Assembly: GCA_050256015.1 (NCBI GenBank)
Contig: JBFWIL010000001.1
Location: 1-34,019, forward strand
DNA length: 34,019 nt
Reading direction: 5' to 3'
Source: JBFWIL01 sp050256015
GTDB lineage: Bacteria; Bacteroidota; Bacteroidia; Bacteroidales; Prolixibacteraceae
In this document: piece by piece, positions 17,685 to 25,979 of the stretch
Layout: the number at the start of each line of letters is the position of its first letter
Position numbering within the stretch: the first letter of the stretch is position 1
Program-made: the position numbers and the translations under genes
The notes under the pieces: generated by a model
Seen by the model: only the letters and a program-made list of their open reading frames with translations
What the model was told of the DNA's origin: nothing
The model's database searches: none

Positions 17685-17792
17685 TCTTTCTTTTTTCCTT
17701 TCCCTGACGTGTTTTAACAATTTTCAATGCTTGGTATTTTTCTTGTTCGAAGTATGAACATTTTGTTACCAGGCTTGTTGATAGTCTTGAAT

Positions 17793-17812
17793 TTCCGGAG
17801 TTTACTCCGGAA
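17793..17812 (+). promoter_or_regulatory. Stem-loop in the leader of the E2 gene
   Basis: TTCCGGAG, loop TTTA, CTCCGGAA is a perfect 8-bp stem 38 bp before the E2 start codon. A further CCCGGAAG follows at once. There is no T-tract, so a simple terminator is unlikely; an mRNA-stabilising hairpin or protein-binding palindrome is more likely. A near -7 box TAGTCTTG is at 17782-17789, just upstream. Confidence 0.5.
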
Positions 17813-17850
17813 TCCCGGAAGTCATGAAATCATTATAAAAGAGGCAAAAC

Positions 17851-19137
17851 ATGTCAGTATTTAATGTACAGATGCCAAAGCTTGGCGAAAGTGTTCAGGA
17901 AGCCACGATTACGAAATGGTTTGTCAGGGAAGGCGATAAAATAAAAGAGGATGAGGCCATCTTTGAGGTGGCTACGGATAAGGTAGATTCAGAAATTCCT
18001 TCACCGGTCGACGGAGTGATTACCAAGATACTGTTTCAGGAGAATGATCTTGTTCCCGTCGGCAAGGTTGTTGCCATTATCCGGACCGAAGGCGATGAAG
18101 AAGAGAATGAAAATAAAGCCGAGACTTCCAGGCCCGAAGCAGCCGGGGCTTCGGAAGGTGATAAAAAGGAAACCGCTCCCCGTAGATTTTATTCTCCCCT
18201 GGTTATGAACATTGCGCGACAGGAGAACTTCAGTCCTGAAGAATTGGAACACATTGAAGGCTCCGGAGAAAACGGCCGCGTGCAGAAGAAAGACATCCTG
18301 CAGTATATTGAAACCAAAAAACAGGGAAAAACAACCGCTGTTGCAGCAGATACGGAGCCTGACAATCAGAAAGAAAAAATGCCGGCTTTGGGTTCAGTCC
18401 TGCCGAAGATAAGTAAATCTATAGGTTTGTCCGGACAAATCGTGGAAATGGATCGTATTCGTAAGATCATTGCTGAACGGATGGTTGAATCGAAACGTAT
18501 CTCTGCCCATGTCACTTCTGTGGTGGAAGCCGATGTAACCAGGCTTGTACTTTGGCGGACCAAAGTTAAGGAAGAATTTCTGAATAAATACGGGGAAAAA
18601 ATCACTTATATGCCGGTCTTTACCGAAGTTGCAGCACGGGCCCTGACCGAATTTCCCATGGTCAACGCTTCGGTTGAAGGAGACAAGATCGTTTTGCACA
18701 AGCATGCTAATATCGGCATTGCCGTGGCCAAACCCGACGGAAACCTGGTGGTACCGGTCATCAGCAAAGCCGAAGAGAAAAACCTGCTCGGACTGACCAA
18801 AACACTGAACCACCTGGCTGACGGAGCCAGGAATAACAAACTCGAAGCAGATGATTTCTCGGGAGGTACTTTCAGCATCACTAATTTCGGTTCGTTCCGG
18901 AATATCATAGGAACACCCATTATTAATCAGCCCCAAGTGGCCATACTGGCTACGGGGAGTATTGAAAAAAAGCCTGCTGTAATGGAAACGCCTACGGGCG
19001 ATGCTATTGTGGTCCGGCACAAGATGTTCCTTTCGTTGACCTATGACCACCGCATCATTGACGGAGCACTGGGCGGAGCTTTCCTGAGGAGGATAGCCGA
19101 TCTTCTGGAAGAATTTGACATTAACCGGGCCATTTAA
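17851..19137 (+). CDS. 2-oxoacid dehydrogenase dihydrolipoamide acyltransferase (E2)
   Basis: This 428-residue protein is the E2 core of a 2-oxoacid dehydrogenase complex: it takes acyl groups from E1 onto its lipoyl arm and passes them to CoA. The lipoyl domain (about 2-80) carries the lysine to be lipoylated, K44 in ATDKVDSEIPSP. A charged linker is followed by the peripheral-subunit-binding domain (about 112-150, SPLVMNIARQEN to RVQKKDILQYI). The catalytic domain (about 190-428) ends with the HxxxDG site, H400 and D404, in YDHRIIDG. The fused E1 gene follows after 28 bp. Branched-chain oxoacid dehydrogenase is more likely than pyruvate dehydrogenase, but the substrate cannot be fixed. Confidence 0.93.
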   Translation: MSVFNVQMPKLGESVQEATITKWFVREGDKIKEDEAIFEVATDKVDSEIPSPVDGVITKILFQENDLVPVGKVVAIIRTEGDEEENENKAETSRPEAAGASEGDKKETAPRRFYSPLVMNIARQENFSPEELEHIEGSGENGRVQKKDILQYIETKKQGKTTAVAADTEPDNQKEKMPALGSVLPKISKSIGLSGQIVEMDRIRKIIAERMVESKRISAHVTSVVEADVTRLVLWRTKVKEEFLNKYGEKITYMPVFTEVAARALTEFPMVNASVEGDKIVLHKHANIGIAVAKPDGNLVVPVISKAEEKNLLGLTKTLNHLADGARNNKLEADDFSGGTFSITNFGSFRNIIGTPIINQPQVAILATGSIEKKPAVMETPTGDAIVVRHKMFLSLTYDHRIIDGALGGAFLRRIADLLEEFDINRAI

Positions 19138-19165
19138 GTTTGGACCGAAATAGCAAGCAACACAT

Positions 19166-21214
19166 ATGAGTAGCATTACATTTCCCGAATTATATTCGAT
19201 TAAAACCAGTCCGAAAGAAACGCTGAAAACATGGTTTGGATTGCTTACTGTTGGCCGGGCCATTGACAATAAAGCTCCCAATTACCTGAAACAGGCCATT
19301 GGCTGGTCATACCATGCTCCATATGCCGGGCACGACGGCATCCAGCTGGCAATTGGTCAGATTTTTGAAAAAAAGACAGACCATTTGTTTCTGTATTACC
19401 GGGATATGCTTTCCGCCCTTTCAGCCGGAATGACGGCCGAAGAGATTATTCTTAACGGCATTTCGAAGGCCACTGATCCTTCCAGCGGCGGACGGCACAT
19501 GTCCAACCATTTCGCCAAGGTGGAATGGAACATCCACAGCGTTTCCTCGCTTACAGGAAACCACAGCCTGCATGCCGTAGGGGTGGCCCGGGCCATCAAA
19601 TATTACGGAGCCAAAGCCGTGGCCATTTCTTCTCAGGGAGAATCTTCTGTATCTGAAGGTTTTGTTTATGAAGCCATTAACGGAGCCAGCAGGGAAAAGC
19701 TTCCTGTAATTTTTGTGATTCAGGATAATGGATACGGCATTTCCGTGCCAAAGAAAGACCAGACTGCCAATCGCAAGGTAGCCAACAATTTTTCCGGCTT
19801 TAAAAACCTGCGCATAATACATTGCAATGGTAAGGATATTTTTGATTCCATGAATGCCATGGCCGAAGCCAAGCGTCATGTGCTGGAGGTGGGTGAACCG
19901 GTCATTGTACAGGCCAACTGCGTACGTATTCACTCGCATTCCAATTCCGACCGGCATGAGCTTTACCGGCATGATGAAGAGCGGAATTATGTAGCCGAAT
20001 ACGACCCCGTGGCTAAATACGAACGTATGCTTAAACGTTACAAACGGCTCACGGACAATGAGATACTGGCCGTTAAAGACGAAGCTGCCGCCATACTGAA
20101 AGCAGCACATAAGGCAGCCCTGAAAGCGCCGGATCCGGATCCGGAATCGTACATAAATTTTGTTTTTGCCGATGCTTACCAGCCGCATAAATACCTGGAC
20201 GGAACCCATCTGCAGAAAGGGGAGTCCAAAAAAATGATCACGGCCCTGAATGAGACACTGAAAGCCGAATTCCGGCATAATCCGGATACCTTTATCTGGG
20301 GGCAGGACATGGCCAACCGCGACAAGGGCGGAATTTTCAACGTTTCCAAAGGACTTCAGCAGGAATTCGGGGAAAAACGCGTGTTTAACGCCCCCATAGC
20401 CGAAGATTTTATCGTGGGAACGGCCAACGGAATGTCTCGTTACGACGGGAAGATCCGGATTGTTATTGAAGGAGCTGAGTTCGCTGATTATTTCTGGCCG
20501 GCTATGGAACAATACGTTGAATGCAGTCACGATTACTGGCGTTCGAACGGTAAGTTTGCTCCCAACATAGTCATCCGGCTGGCGTCGGGTGGTTATATCG
20601 GAGGCGGATTGTATCATTCGCAGACCATTGAAGGAGCGCTGAGCTCCATTCCGGGCGTGCGCATCGTTTATCCTTCTTTTGCCGACGATGCAGCCGGACT
20701 ACTTCGTACAGCCATCCGTTCGAAAGGAGTAACCCTTTTTCTGGAGCCCAAGGCTCTGTATAATGATCCGAAGGCGGCTACGGTGGTGCCCGACGATTTT
20801 GAGGTTCCTTTTGGGAAAGCCCTGGTGCGGAAAGCCGGTGATGATTTGTTGATTCTTACCTATGGCAACACTACGCACATGTGTCTGGAAGCAGCGGAAA
20901 GGCTGGGAAAAGAAGGTTATTCCTGCGAAGTGCTTGACCTGCGTTCGCTTATTCCGCTCGATAAGGAAGCCATTTTCAGCGGAGTAAAAAGGATAGGTAA
21001 AGTACTTGTGGTTCACGAAGATAAGGTTCATTCCGGATTTGGAGCGGAAATCTGTTCGCTGATCATGGAAGAGGTTTTTGAATACCTGGACGGCCCGGTT
21101 CACCGGGTAGGCTCAGCCTTTACGCCAGTGGGATTCCACCGGACGCTGGAAAAGATGATCCTGCCGGATACCGATAAAATTTACAAAGCAGCCAGAGCCA
21201 GCCTGGCATATTAA
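19166..21214 (+). CDS. 2-oxoacid dehydrogenase E1, fused alpha and beta subunits (thiamine diphosphate enzyme)
   Basis: The 682-residue protein joins E1-alpha (about 1-330) and E1-beta (about 350-682), an arrangement common in Bacteroidota branched-chain oxoacid dehydrogenases. The alpha half has YYRDMLSALSAGMTAEEI, GGRHMSNHF and a thiamine diphosphate/Mg segment SQGESSVSEGF...VIQDNGYGIS. The beta half has VFNAPIAEDFIVGTANGMS, VIEGAEFADYFWPAMEQ and DLRSLIPLDKEAI. It decarboxylates a 2-oxoacid and loads the lipoyl arm of the E2 encoded 28 bp upstream. A lipoamide dehydrogenase (E3) gene is absent from the window, so E3 must be encoded elsewhere or shared. Flavodoxin starts 12 bp downstream. 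Confidence 0.93.
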   Translation: MSSITFPELYSIKTSPKETLKTWFGLLTVGRAIDNKAPNYLKQAIGWSYHAPYAGHDGIQLAIGQIFEKKTDHLFLYYRDMLSALSAGMTAEEIILNGISKATDPSSGGRHMSNHFAKVEWNIHSVSSLTGNHSLHAVGVARAIKYYGAKAVAISSQGESSVSEGFVYEAINGASREKLPVIFVIQDNGYGISVPKKDQTANRKVANNFSGFKNLRIIHCNGKDIFDSMNAMAEAKRHVLEVGEPVIVQANCVRIHSHSNSDRHELYRHDEERNYVAEYDPVAKYERMLKRYKRLTDNEILAVKDEAAAILKAAHKAALKAPDPDPESYINFVFADAYQPHKYLDGTHLQKGESKKMITALNETLKAEFRHNPDTFIWGQDMANRDKGGIFNVSKGLQQEFGEKRVFNAPIAEDFIVGTANGMSRYDGKIRIVIEGAEFADYFWPAMEQYVECSHDYWRSNGKFAPNIVIRLASGGYIGGGLYHSQTIEGALSSIPGVRIVYPSFADDAAGLLRTAIRSKGVTLFLEPKALYNDPKAATVVPDDFEVPFGKALVRKAGDDLLILTYGNTTHMCLEAAERLGKEGYSCEVLDLRSLIPLDKEAIFSGVKRIGKVLVVHEDKVHSGFGAEICSLIMEEVFEYLDGPVHRVGSAFTPVGFHRTLEKMILPDTDKIYKAARASLAY

Positions 21215-21226
21215 AAGGGAACCGAT

Positions 21227-21733
21227 ATGAAAAAAACAGCAATTATTTACAGTTTTCACAGTAACAAAACAGCCAGGGCGGCTGAAAAAATAGCAGAGGC
21301 ATTTGGGGAAAAACAAGTTGAAACTCTTAATGCAGAAGAGATTACAGAAGATGATTTTCTAAACTTTGATAATATGATCCTTGGCGTTCCTACCTGGTTT
21401 GACGGGGAACTGCCCAATTACTGGGATGAACTGGTGCCTGCCATCAGGGAACTTGATTTGAAGGGAAAGACCGTGGCAATTTTTGGTCTGGGAGACCAGC
21501 TGGGCTATCCGGAGAATTTTGCCGACGGCGTGGGTATTATGGGACGGTTGATGCGTGACCGCGGGGCCAGACTTATTGGCTATACAGAAAATGGTAACTA
21601 TTCTTTTGAATCGTCCGGAGGACTTGAAGACGGAAGATTTATGGGTCTGGTGCTGGATCAGGAAAATCAGGCCAGACTCTCAAAAAAGCGGATTGAAAAC
21701 TGGGTGGCTCAAATAAAGAAAGAATTCAGCTAA
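21227..21733 (+). CDS. fldA: Flavodoxin
   Basis: This 168-residue protein is a long-chain flavodoxin, an FMN electron carrier. The phosphate-binding loop is YSFHSNKTARAAEKIAEAF near residues 9-27, somewhat diverged from the usual SxTGNT. The isoalloxazine-contact loops are GVPTWFDGELPNYWDE and FGLGDQLGYPENFADGVG, the latter typical of FldA. It starts 12 bp after the E1 gene, so it is probably the last gene of the E2-E1 operon. Whether it is functionally linked to the dehydrogenase is unknown; flavodoxin commonly serves pyruvate:ferredoxin-type enzymes and radical SAM proteins. Confidence 0.92.
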   Translation: MKKTAIIYSFHSNKTARAAEKIAEAFGEKQVETLNAEEITEDDFLNFDNMILGVPTWFDGELPNYWDELVPAIRELDLKGKTVAIFGLGDQLGYPENFADGVGIMGRLMRDRGARLIGYTENGNYSFESSGGLEDGRFMGLVLDQENQARLSKKRIENWVAQIKKEFS

Positions 21734-21799
21734 AACAGAAAAACGACATTAATTTAATCTATTTTTGTCTTATAGTTGATATTATGTAAATTTTATACA

Positions 21800-21826
21800 T
21801 ATAAAAAAGAGGGCATACACCCTCTT
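21800..21826 (-). terminator. Intrinsic terminator of the TPR gene
   Basis: On the minus strand, AAGAGGG, a 6-nt loop and CCCTCTT form a perfect 7-bp stem followed by a T-rich run (TTTTTTAT). It starts 7 bp after the TPR gene stop at 21833. Its plus-strand A/T flanks could also help stop the flavodoxin transcript. Confidence 0.8.
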
Positions 21827-21832
21827 CCTGTT

Positions 21833-23020
21833 TTACTGCAAATCTTCCAGTTTCTTGTTTACCTCTTCGAATTTGTCCATCATCTTCAGACGATAATACA
21901 AGGTTTTAAGGGATTCCAGCGAATAGGTATCTTCCGAATTGATCTCCGAAGCTTTTTCCATATATGGAATCGCTTGTTTGAAAAATTCATCGGCCTTATT
22001 CTTTTCCTCCTCATATTTTTCCGGCTGGTTAGAGGGAACGGCATTGGCCACATCAACCTGTTTTACTCCCTGGTTGTAATAGATCGCCCCCAGATTGTAA
22101 TAAGCATCAAAATAATCAGACTTTAGTTCAATGGCTTTTTTATAAGCTATCTTGGCACTGTCCGGTTTATCCGTTTTATCATACAGTGAGCCGCGTGCAA
22201 AGTGGAACGAGGCATTTGTGGAATCCTGTTTAATAGCCAGATCCAGGTATTTCATAGCGTCTTCCACCTTGTTGGAATTCAAATAAATATTGATCATGAG
22301 CACAAGCAAAGCACTGTTTTCTGGATATTTTTCAAATCCTTCATGCAGGGATGTCAGCGCCTCTAACGTATCCTGCTTATTGATATAGCTGGAAGCAATC
22401 AGTTCGTAAGTCCGTGCACCGTTGTATTCGTGCATGGCTGCTTCTTTATAATACTTAATGGCCTCATCATATTTTTCCGCATTGTAGGCAGCCAGACCGG
22501 CATTGAAAATAATGACCGTATCCACAGCTGTTGCGTTTTCATCTTTCATCAGGGGCATTTCTTCAATTTCCAGAATGCTTTCAAAAGAAGCCAGTGCCTC
22601 ATCGTATTTGTTTTCGTTGAATGCCTTCACTGCCTGATCGGTCAGGTCGTTAATAAGCAGGGTCAGATTAATTTTCACGGTATTGGCATTTTTCCCTTTT
22701 TCATCCAGTTCCAAAGCCTTTTTAAAGGATTCCAGAGCCGTCAGCAACGGCTTATCTGCCAGTTTTTTTATGTCGGCATCTTTTGACTGGTAAATGGCAC
22801 GGTAAATATCTCCCCTTACCTCCCATGTTTTCGGCCAGTTAATGGATTTTTCCGATTTCTCGTTATCGGGATCAATTGCCTCATTGATTGCTTCCAGTGC
22901 TTTATCCAGTTTGCCTGAATCTTTCAGGGATTGTGCACTGGCTACCTTGCCTTTCTGTGCATAGGCGCCTGCAACAGAAATCAAGAAGGCTACCAGTAAA
23001 ATTGTTTTCTTCATCATCAT
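21833..23020 (-). CDS. Exported tetratricopeptide-repeat protein
   Basis: This 395-residue protein has a signal peptide (MMMKKTILLVAFLISVAGAYAQ) and several TPR units. Clear ones include AFNENKYDEALASFESILEI, AGLAAYNAEKYDEAIKYYKEA, AASSYINKQDTLEALTSLHEGF-like segments, and NASFHFARGSLYDKTDKPDSAKIAYKKAI. The C-terminal part ends DTYSLESLKTLYYRLKMMDKFEEVNKKLE. TPR domains mediate protein contacts; the partner is not known, and the protein probably acts in the periplasm. It lies 75 bp downstream of gyrA on the same strand, an arrangement I recall from Bacteroides genomes, but has its own promoter and terminator. Confidence 0.9.
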   Translation of the reverse strand: MMMKKTILLVAFLISVAGAYAQKGKVASAQSLKDSGKLDKALEAINEAIDPDNEKSEKSINWPKTWEVRGDIYRAIYQSKDADIKKLADKPLLTALESFKKALELDEKGKNANTVKINLTLLINDLTDQAVKAFNENKYDEALASFESILEIEEMPLMKDENATAVDTVIIFNAGLAAYNAEKYDEAIKYYKEAAMHEYNGARTYELIASSYINKQDTLEALTSLHEGFEKYPENSALLVLMINIYLNSNKVEDAMKYLDLAIKQDSTNASFHFARGSLYDKTDKPDSAKIAYKKAIELKSDYFDAYYNLGAIYYNQGVKQVDVANAVPSNQPEKYEEEKNKADEFFKQAIPYMEKASEINSEDTYSLESLKTLYYRLKMMDKFEEVNKKLEDLQ

Positions 23021-23046
23021 AGTTGATTTAAGCTATTTTTTTGTTA

Positions 23047-23077
23047 CAAATTTAAATGTTTCCATCTCATTCCCAAA
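23047..23077 (-). promoter_or_regulatory. Canonical Bacteroidota promoter for the TPR gene
   Basis: On the minus strand TTTG (23074-23077), 19 bp, TAAATTTG (23047-23054) fits the -33/-7 consensus exactly. It lies in the short gap between gyrA and the TPR gene, showing the TPR gene can be transcribed separately; the leader would be about 23 nt. Confidence 0.8.
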
Positions 23078-23095
23078 CATTAGCGGAAGGAAAGA

Positions 23096-25582
23096 TTATC
23101 CTTCGGTCTCTTCGGGTTCATCGATGATTTCTTCTGCAGTTGCGTCGCTACTTACTCTGGCTATAGACGCAATGGCATCTTCTTCCTTCAGGTTAATCAG
23201 CCGGACCCCCTGGGTAGCCCTGCCCATAACCCGAAGATCGGATATTGCCAGGCGAATGGTCAGCCCCCTGGCGGTAATGATCATCAGATCGTCTGAGTCG
23301 GTAACACTTTTCAGGGTAATCAGACTTCCGGTTTTCTCTGTGATGTTGATAGTTTTCACCCCTTTTCCCCCACGGTTGGTCACCCGGTAATCACTGATAC
23401 TTGAACGCTTTCCGAAACCTCTTTCCGAAACGACCAGAACATCCTCAGCCTCATTCTCAACAGAGATCATGCCAACCACTTCATCCTGCTCATTCCCCAG
23501 GGTGATCCCGCGTACTCCGGAAGCCGTGCGGCCAATAGCCCTTACAATATTTTCATGGAAGCGAATGGCCTTACCCGAACGCACGGCAATCATGATTTCA
23601 TGATTGCCGTTGGTAAGGAGGGCTTCCAGCAACTGATCTCCTTCCCTTATGGTGATGGCATTAATGCCGCTCTGTCGGGGACGGGAATAGGCTTCCAGCG
23701 TGGTTTTTTTGATCACGCCCTTCTTTGTGCAGAGAATAATGAAATTGTTATTGATATAATCGGCTTCCTGAAGCGTACGAACATTGATGTAAGCCAGCAC
23801 CTGATCGTCAGGTTCAATATTGAGCAGATTCTGAATAGCCCTTCCTTTCGAGGTTTTGGTACCTTCCGGAATTTCATACACCTTCAGCCAGAAACATTTT
23901 CCCTTTTCTGTAAAGAGCAGCAGCGTATTGTGCATGGAAGCAATAAACAGATGAACCAGGAAATCTTCGTCGCGCGTGGTGCTCCCTTTGGAACCGGTGC
24001 CTCCCCTGCCCTGCGTTTTAAATTCGGAAAGCGGGGTCCGCTTAATATAGCCCAGGTGAGAAATGGTAATAACCATGTCTTCGTCCGCATAAAAATCTTC
24101 CGGGTTGAATTCCTCTGCATTGGGCACAATCTCTGTTTTCCTCTCATCCCCGTACTGGGTTTTGACCTCCTGCAGTTCTTCTTTGATGATCTGCATCCGC
24201 AGATTTACGTCGGCCAGAATTTCCCTGCAGCGTTCGATAAACTTCATGATATCGGCATATTCCTGATGCAGTTTATCCTGTTCCAGTCCGGTGAGCTGCC
24301 GAAGCCGCATTTCGACAATCGCACGTGCCTGCACTTCAGTAAGACTAAATCGTTCCATCAATCGCTCACGGGCTTCATCCGGAGTTTTTGAGCCTCGGAT
24401 TATAGCAATCACTTCATCAATATTATCACTGGCTATGATCAGTCCCTCCAGAATATGCGCCCGTTTTTCGGCCTGGTCCAGTTCATACTGGGTACGACGG
24501 GTTACCACCTCATGGCGGTGATCCACAAAATAGCGGATCAGGTCTTTCAGGTTCAGCAAACGCGGACGTCCCTTCACCAGAGCAATATTATTCACGCTGA
24601 AAGAAGTCTGCAGCGCCGTGAATTTATACAGCTTATTTAGAACGACATTGGAAATCTCATCCTTTTTAATGTCGATGACAATCCGCATTCCGTCCCGATC
24701 GGACTCATCGTTTACATTGGAAATCCCTTCTATTTTCTTTTCATTGACCAGTTCGGCAATCTTCATGATCAGTTCTGCCTTGTTGACCATGTAAGGAATT
24801 TCGGTGATTACAATCCGTTCCCTCCCGTTTCCATGAGGTTCAATATGCGATTTCCCACGTATTATAACGCGCCCCCTGCCGGTCTCATAGGCATCTTCAA
24901 CCCCTTTGTATCCGTATATAATGCCTCCTGTGGGAAAATCGGGAGCTTTAATGACGGAGATCAGTTCATTTACCCCGATATCCGGGTTGTCGATGTATGC
25001 CACAATGGCATCTACGGTATCAGACAGATTATGCGGAGGCATATTGGTAGCCATTCCCACGGCAATACCCGAAGCCCCATTTACCAGCAAAAGCGGCAGC
25101 CGGGTTGGCAATACGGAAGGTTCGTTAAGCGATTCGTCGAAGTTGGGCTGAAAATCAACCGTGTTTTTATCCAGATCACTCAGCGTACTTTCAGCAATCC
25201 TGCTCATACGGGCCTCTGTGTAACGCATGGCTGCAGGCGAGTCTCCGTCAACGGATCCGAAGTTTCCCTGTCCGTCGACCAGGGGGTAACGCAAGGACCA
25301 GTCCTGGGCCATACGAACCATGGCCATATATACTGACGAGTCTCCATGCGGGTGGTATTTACCCAGGACCTCCCCCACGATCCTGGCCGATTTTTTATAA
25401 GGTCTGTTGGATGATACCCCCAATTCCTGCATACCAAAAAGTACACGGCGGTGTACAGGTTTAAATCCGTCACGGACATCGGGTAAGGCTCTGGAAACAA
25501 TCACGGACATCGAGTAGTCGATGTAGGCCGATTTCATTTGCTCTTCGATATTGATCTTAATAATCCGTTCGCCTTCAGCCAT
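23096..25582 (-). CDS. gyrA: DNA gyrase subunit A
   Basis: GyrA breaks and rejoins DNA in the GyrA2B2 topoisomerase that introduces negative supercoils. The catalytic Tyr lies in AAMRYTEARM (residue 121 from this start); the quinolone-determining region reads HPHGDSSVYMAMVRMAQ. The C-terminal domain carries the GyrA-box sequence QGRGGTGSKG and beta-pinwheel repeats. Two starts are possible: ATG at 25594 (832 residues) or ATG at 25582 (828 residues). I chose the second, because GGAGG lies 5 nt before it and MAEGERIIKINIEE is the usual Bacteroidota start. A minus-strand -7 box TATTTTTG lies at 25623-25630. The gene is divergent from clpC. Confidence 0.97.
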   Translation of the reverse strand: MAEGERIIKINIEEQMKSAYIDYSMSVIVSRALPDVRDGFKPVHRRVLFGMQELGVSSNRPYKKSARIVGEVLGKYHPHGDSSVYMAMVRMAQDWSLRYPLVDGQGNFGSVDGDSPAAMRYTEARMSRIAESTLSDLDKNTVDFQPNFDESLNEPSVLPTRLPLLLVNGASGIAVGMATNMPPHNLSDTVDAIVAYIDNPDIGVNELISVIKAPDFPTGGIIYGYKGVEDAYETGRGRVIIRGKSHIEPHGNGRERIVITEIPYMVNKAELIMKIAELVNEKKIEGISNVNDESDRDGMRIVIDIKKDEISNVVLNKLYKFTALQTSFSVNNIALVKGRPRLLNLKDLIRYFVDHRHEVVTRRTQYELDQAEKRAHILEGLIIASDNIDEVIAIIRGSKTPDEARERLMERFSLTEVQARAIVEMRLRQLTGLEQDKLHQEYADIMKFIERCREILADVNLRMQIIKEELQEVKTQYGDERKTEIVPNAEEFNPEDFYADEDMVITISHLGYIKRTPLSEFKTQGRGGTGSKGSTTRDEDFLVHLFIASMHNTLLLFTEKGKCFWLKVYEIPEGTKTSKGRAIQNLLNIEPDDQVLAYINVRTLQEADYINNNFIILCTKKGVIKKTTLEAYSRPRQSGINAITIREGDQLLEALLTNGNHEIMIAVRSGKAIRFHENIVRAIGRTASGVRGITLGNEQDEVVGMISVENEAEDVLVVSERGFGKRSSISDYRVTNRGGKGVKTINITEKTGSLITLKSVTDSDDLMIITARGLTIRLAISDLRVMGRATQGVRLINLKEEDAIASIARVSSDATAEEIIDEPEETEG

Positions 25583-25594
25583 TAAATCCTCCAT

Positions 25595-25979
25595 GAATTT
25601 CTTTCTTTTTAAAATTAACGTACAAAAATAACAAAATACTCCGAAAGACCTGCGGCATAAACCGGATTTAATCGCTCATGTTCCTTTAATTTTCAACAGG
25701 CTGTTGTTTAAAAATCTATTTTCTCAAACCATCTGGGAATTGGCAATTTATATGTATTTTTAATCCATATTTTTATGACCGGATGCTGCGGACAAATCGA
25801 AAAGTTAATCTTTCTCCTTTTCAGGCGGGAGATTTGCTGGTGTGTGCATTTTAGCCGAATGCGCTCAGCCGGTTAGGCTGGACTGACGGCCGACAAACAG
25901 CAAACCCGTCAACAAATTAGGAACGGTTTTTGTTAGGCTTATACAATTATTAAATTAAAACAACAGAAAGATCATACTT
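25595..25979. other. Divergent intergenic region between gyrA and clpC
   Basis: No gene was found in these 385 bp. It holds a minus-strand -7 box for gyrA (TATTTTTG, 25623-25630) without a good -33, an 8-bp direct repeat GTTAGGCT at 25872-25879 and 25932-25939 (60 bp apart), and a small inverted repeat CAGCC-GGTTA-GGCTG at 25866-25880. No CIRCE or CtsR-type operator was seen before clpC. Confidence 0.6.

Noticed and set aside
21760..21767. Plus-strand TATTTTTG box after flavodoxin, possible promoter of an antisense RNA to the TPR gene
   Set aside because: No -33 element was found and the region is AT-rich, where such boxes are common by chance.
23884..24391. Long open frames opposite gyrA
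   Set aside because: They are antisense shadows of a strongly conserved gene with no family features of their own.
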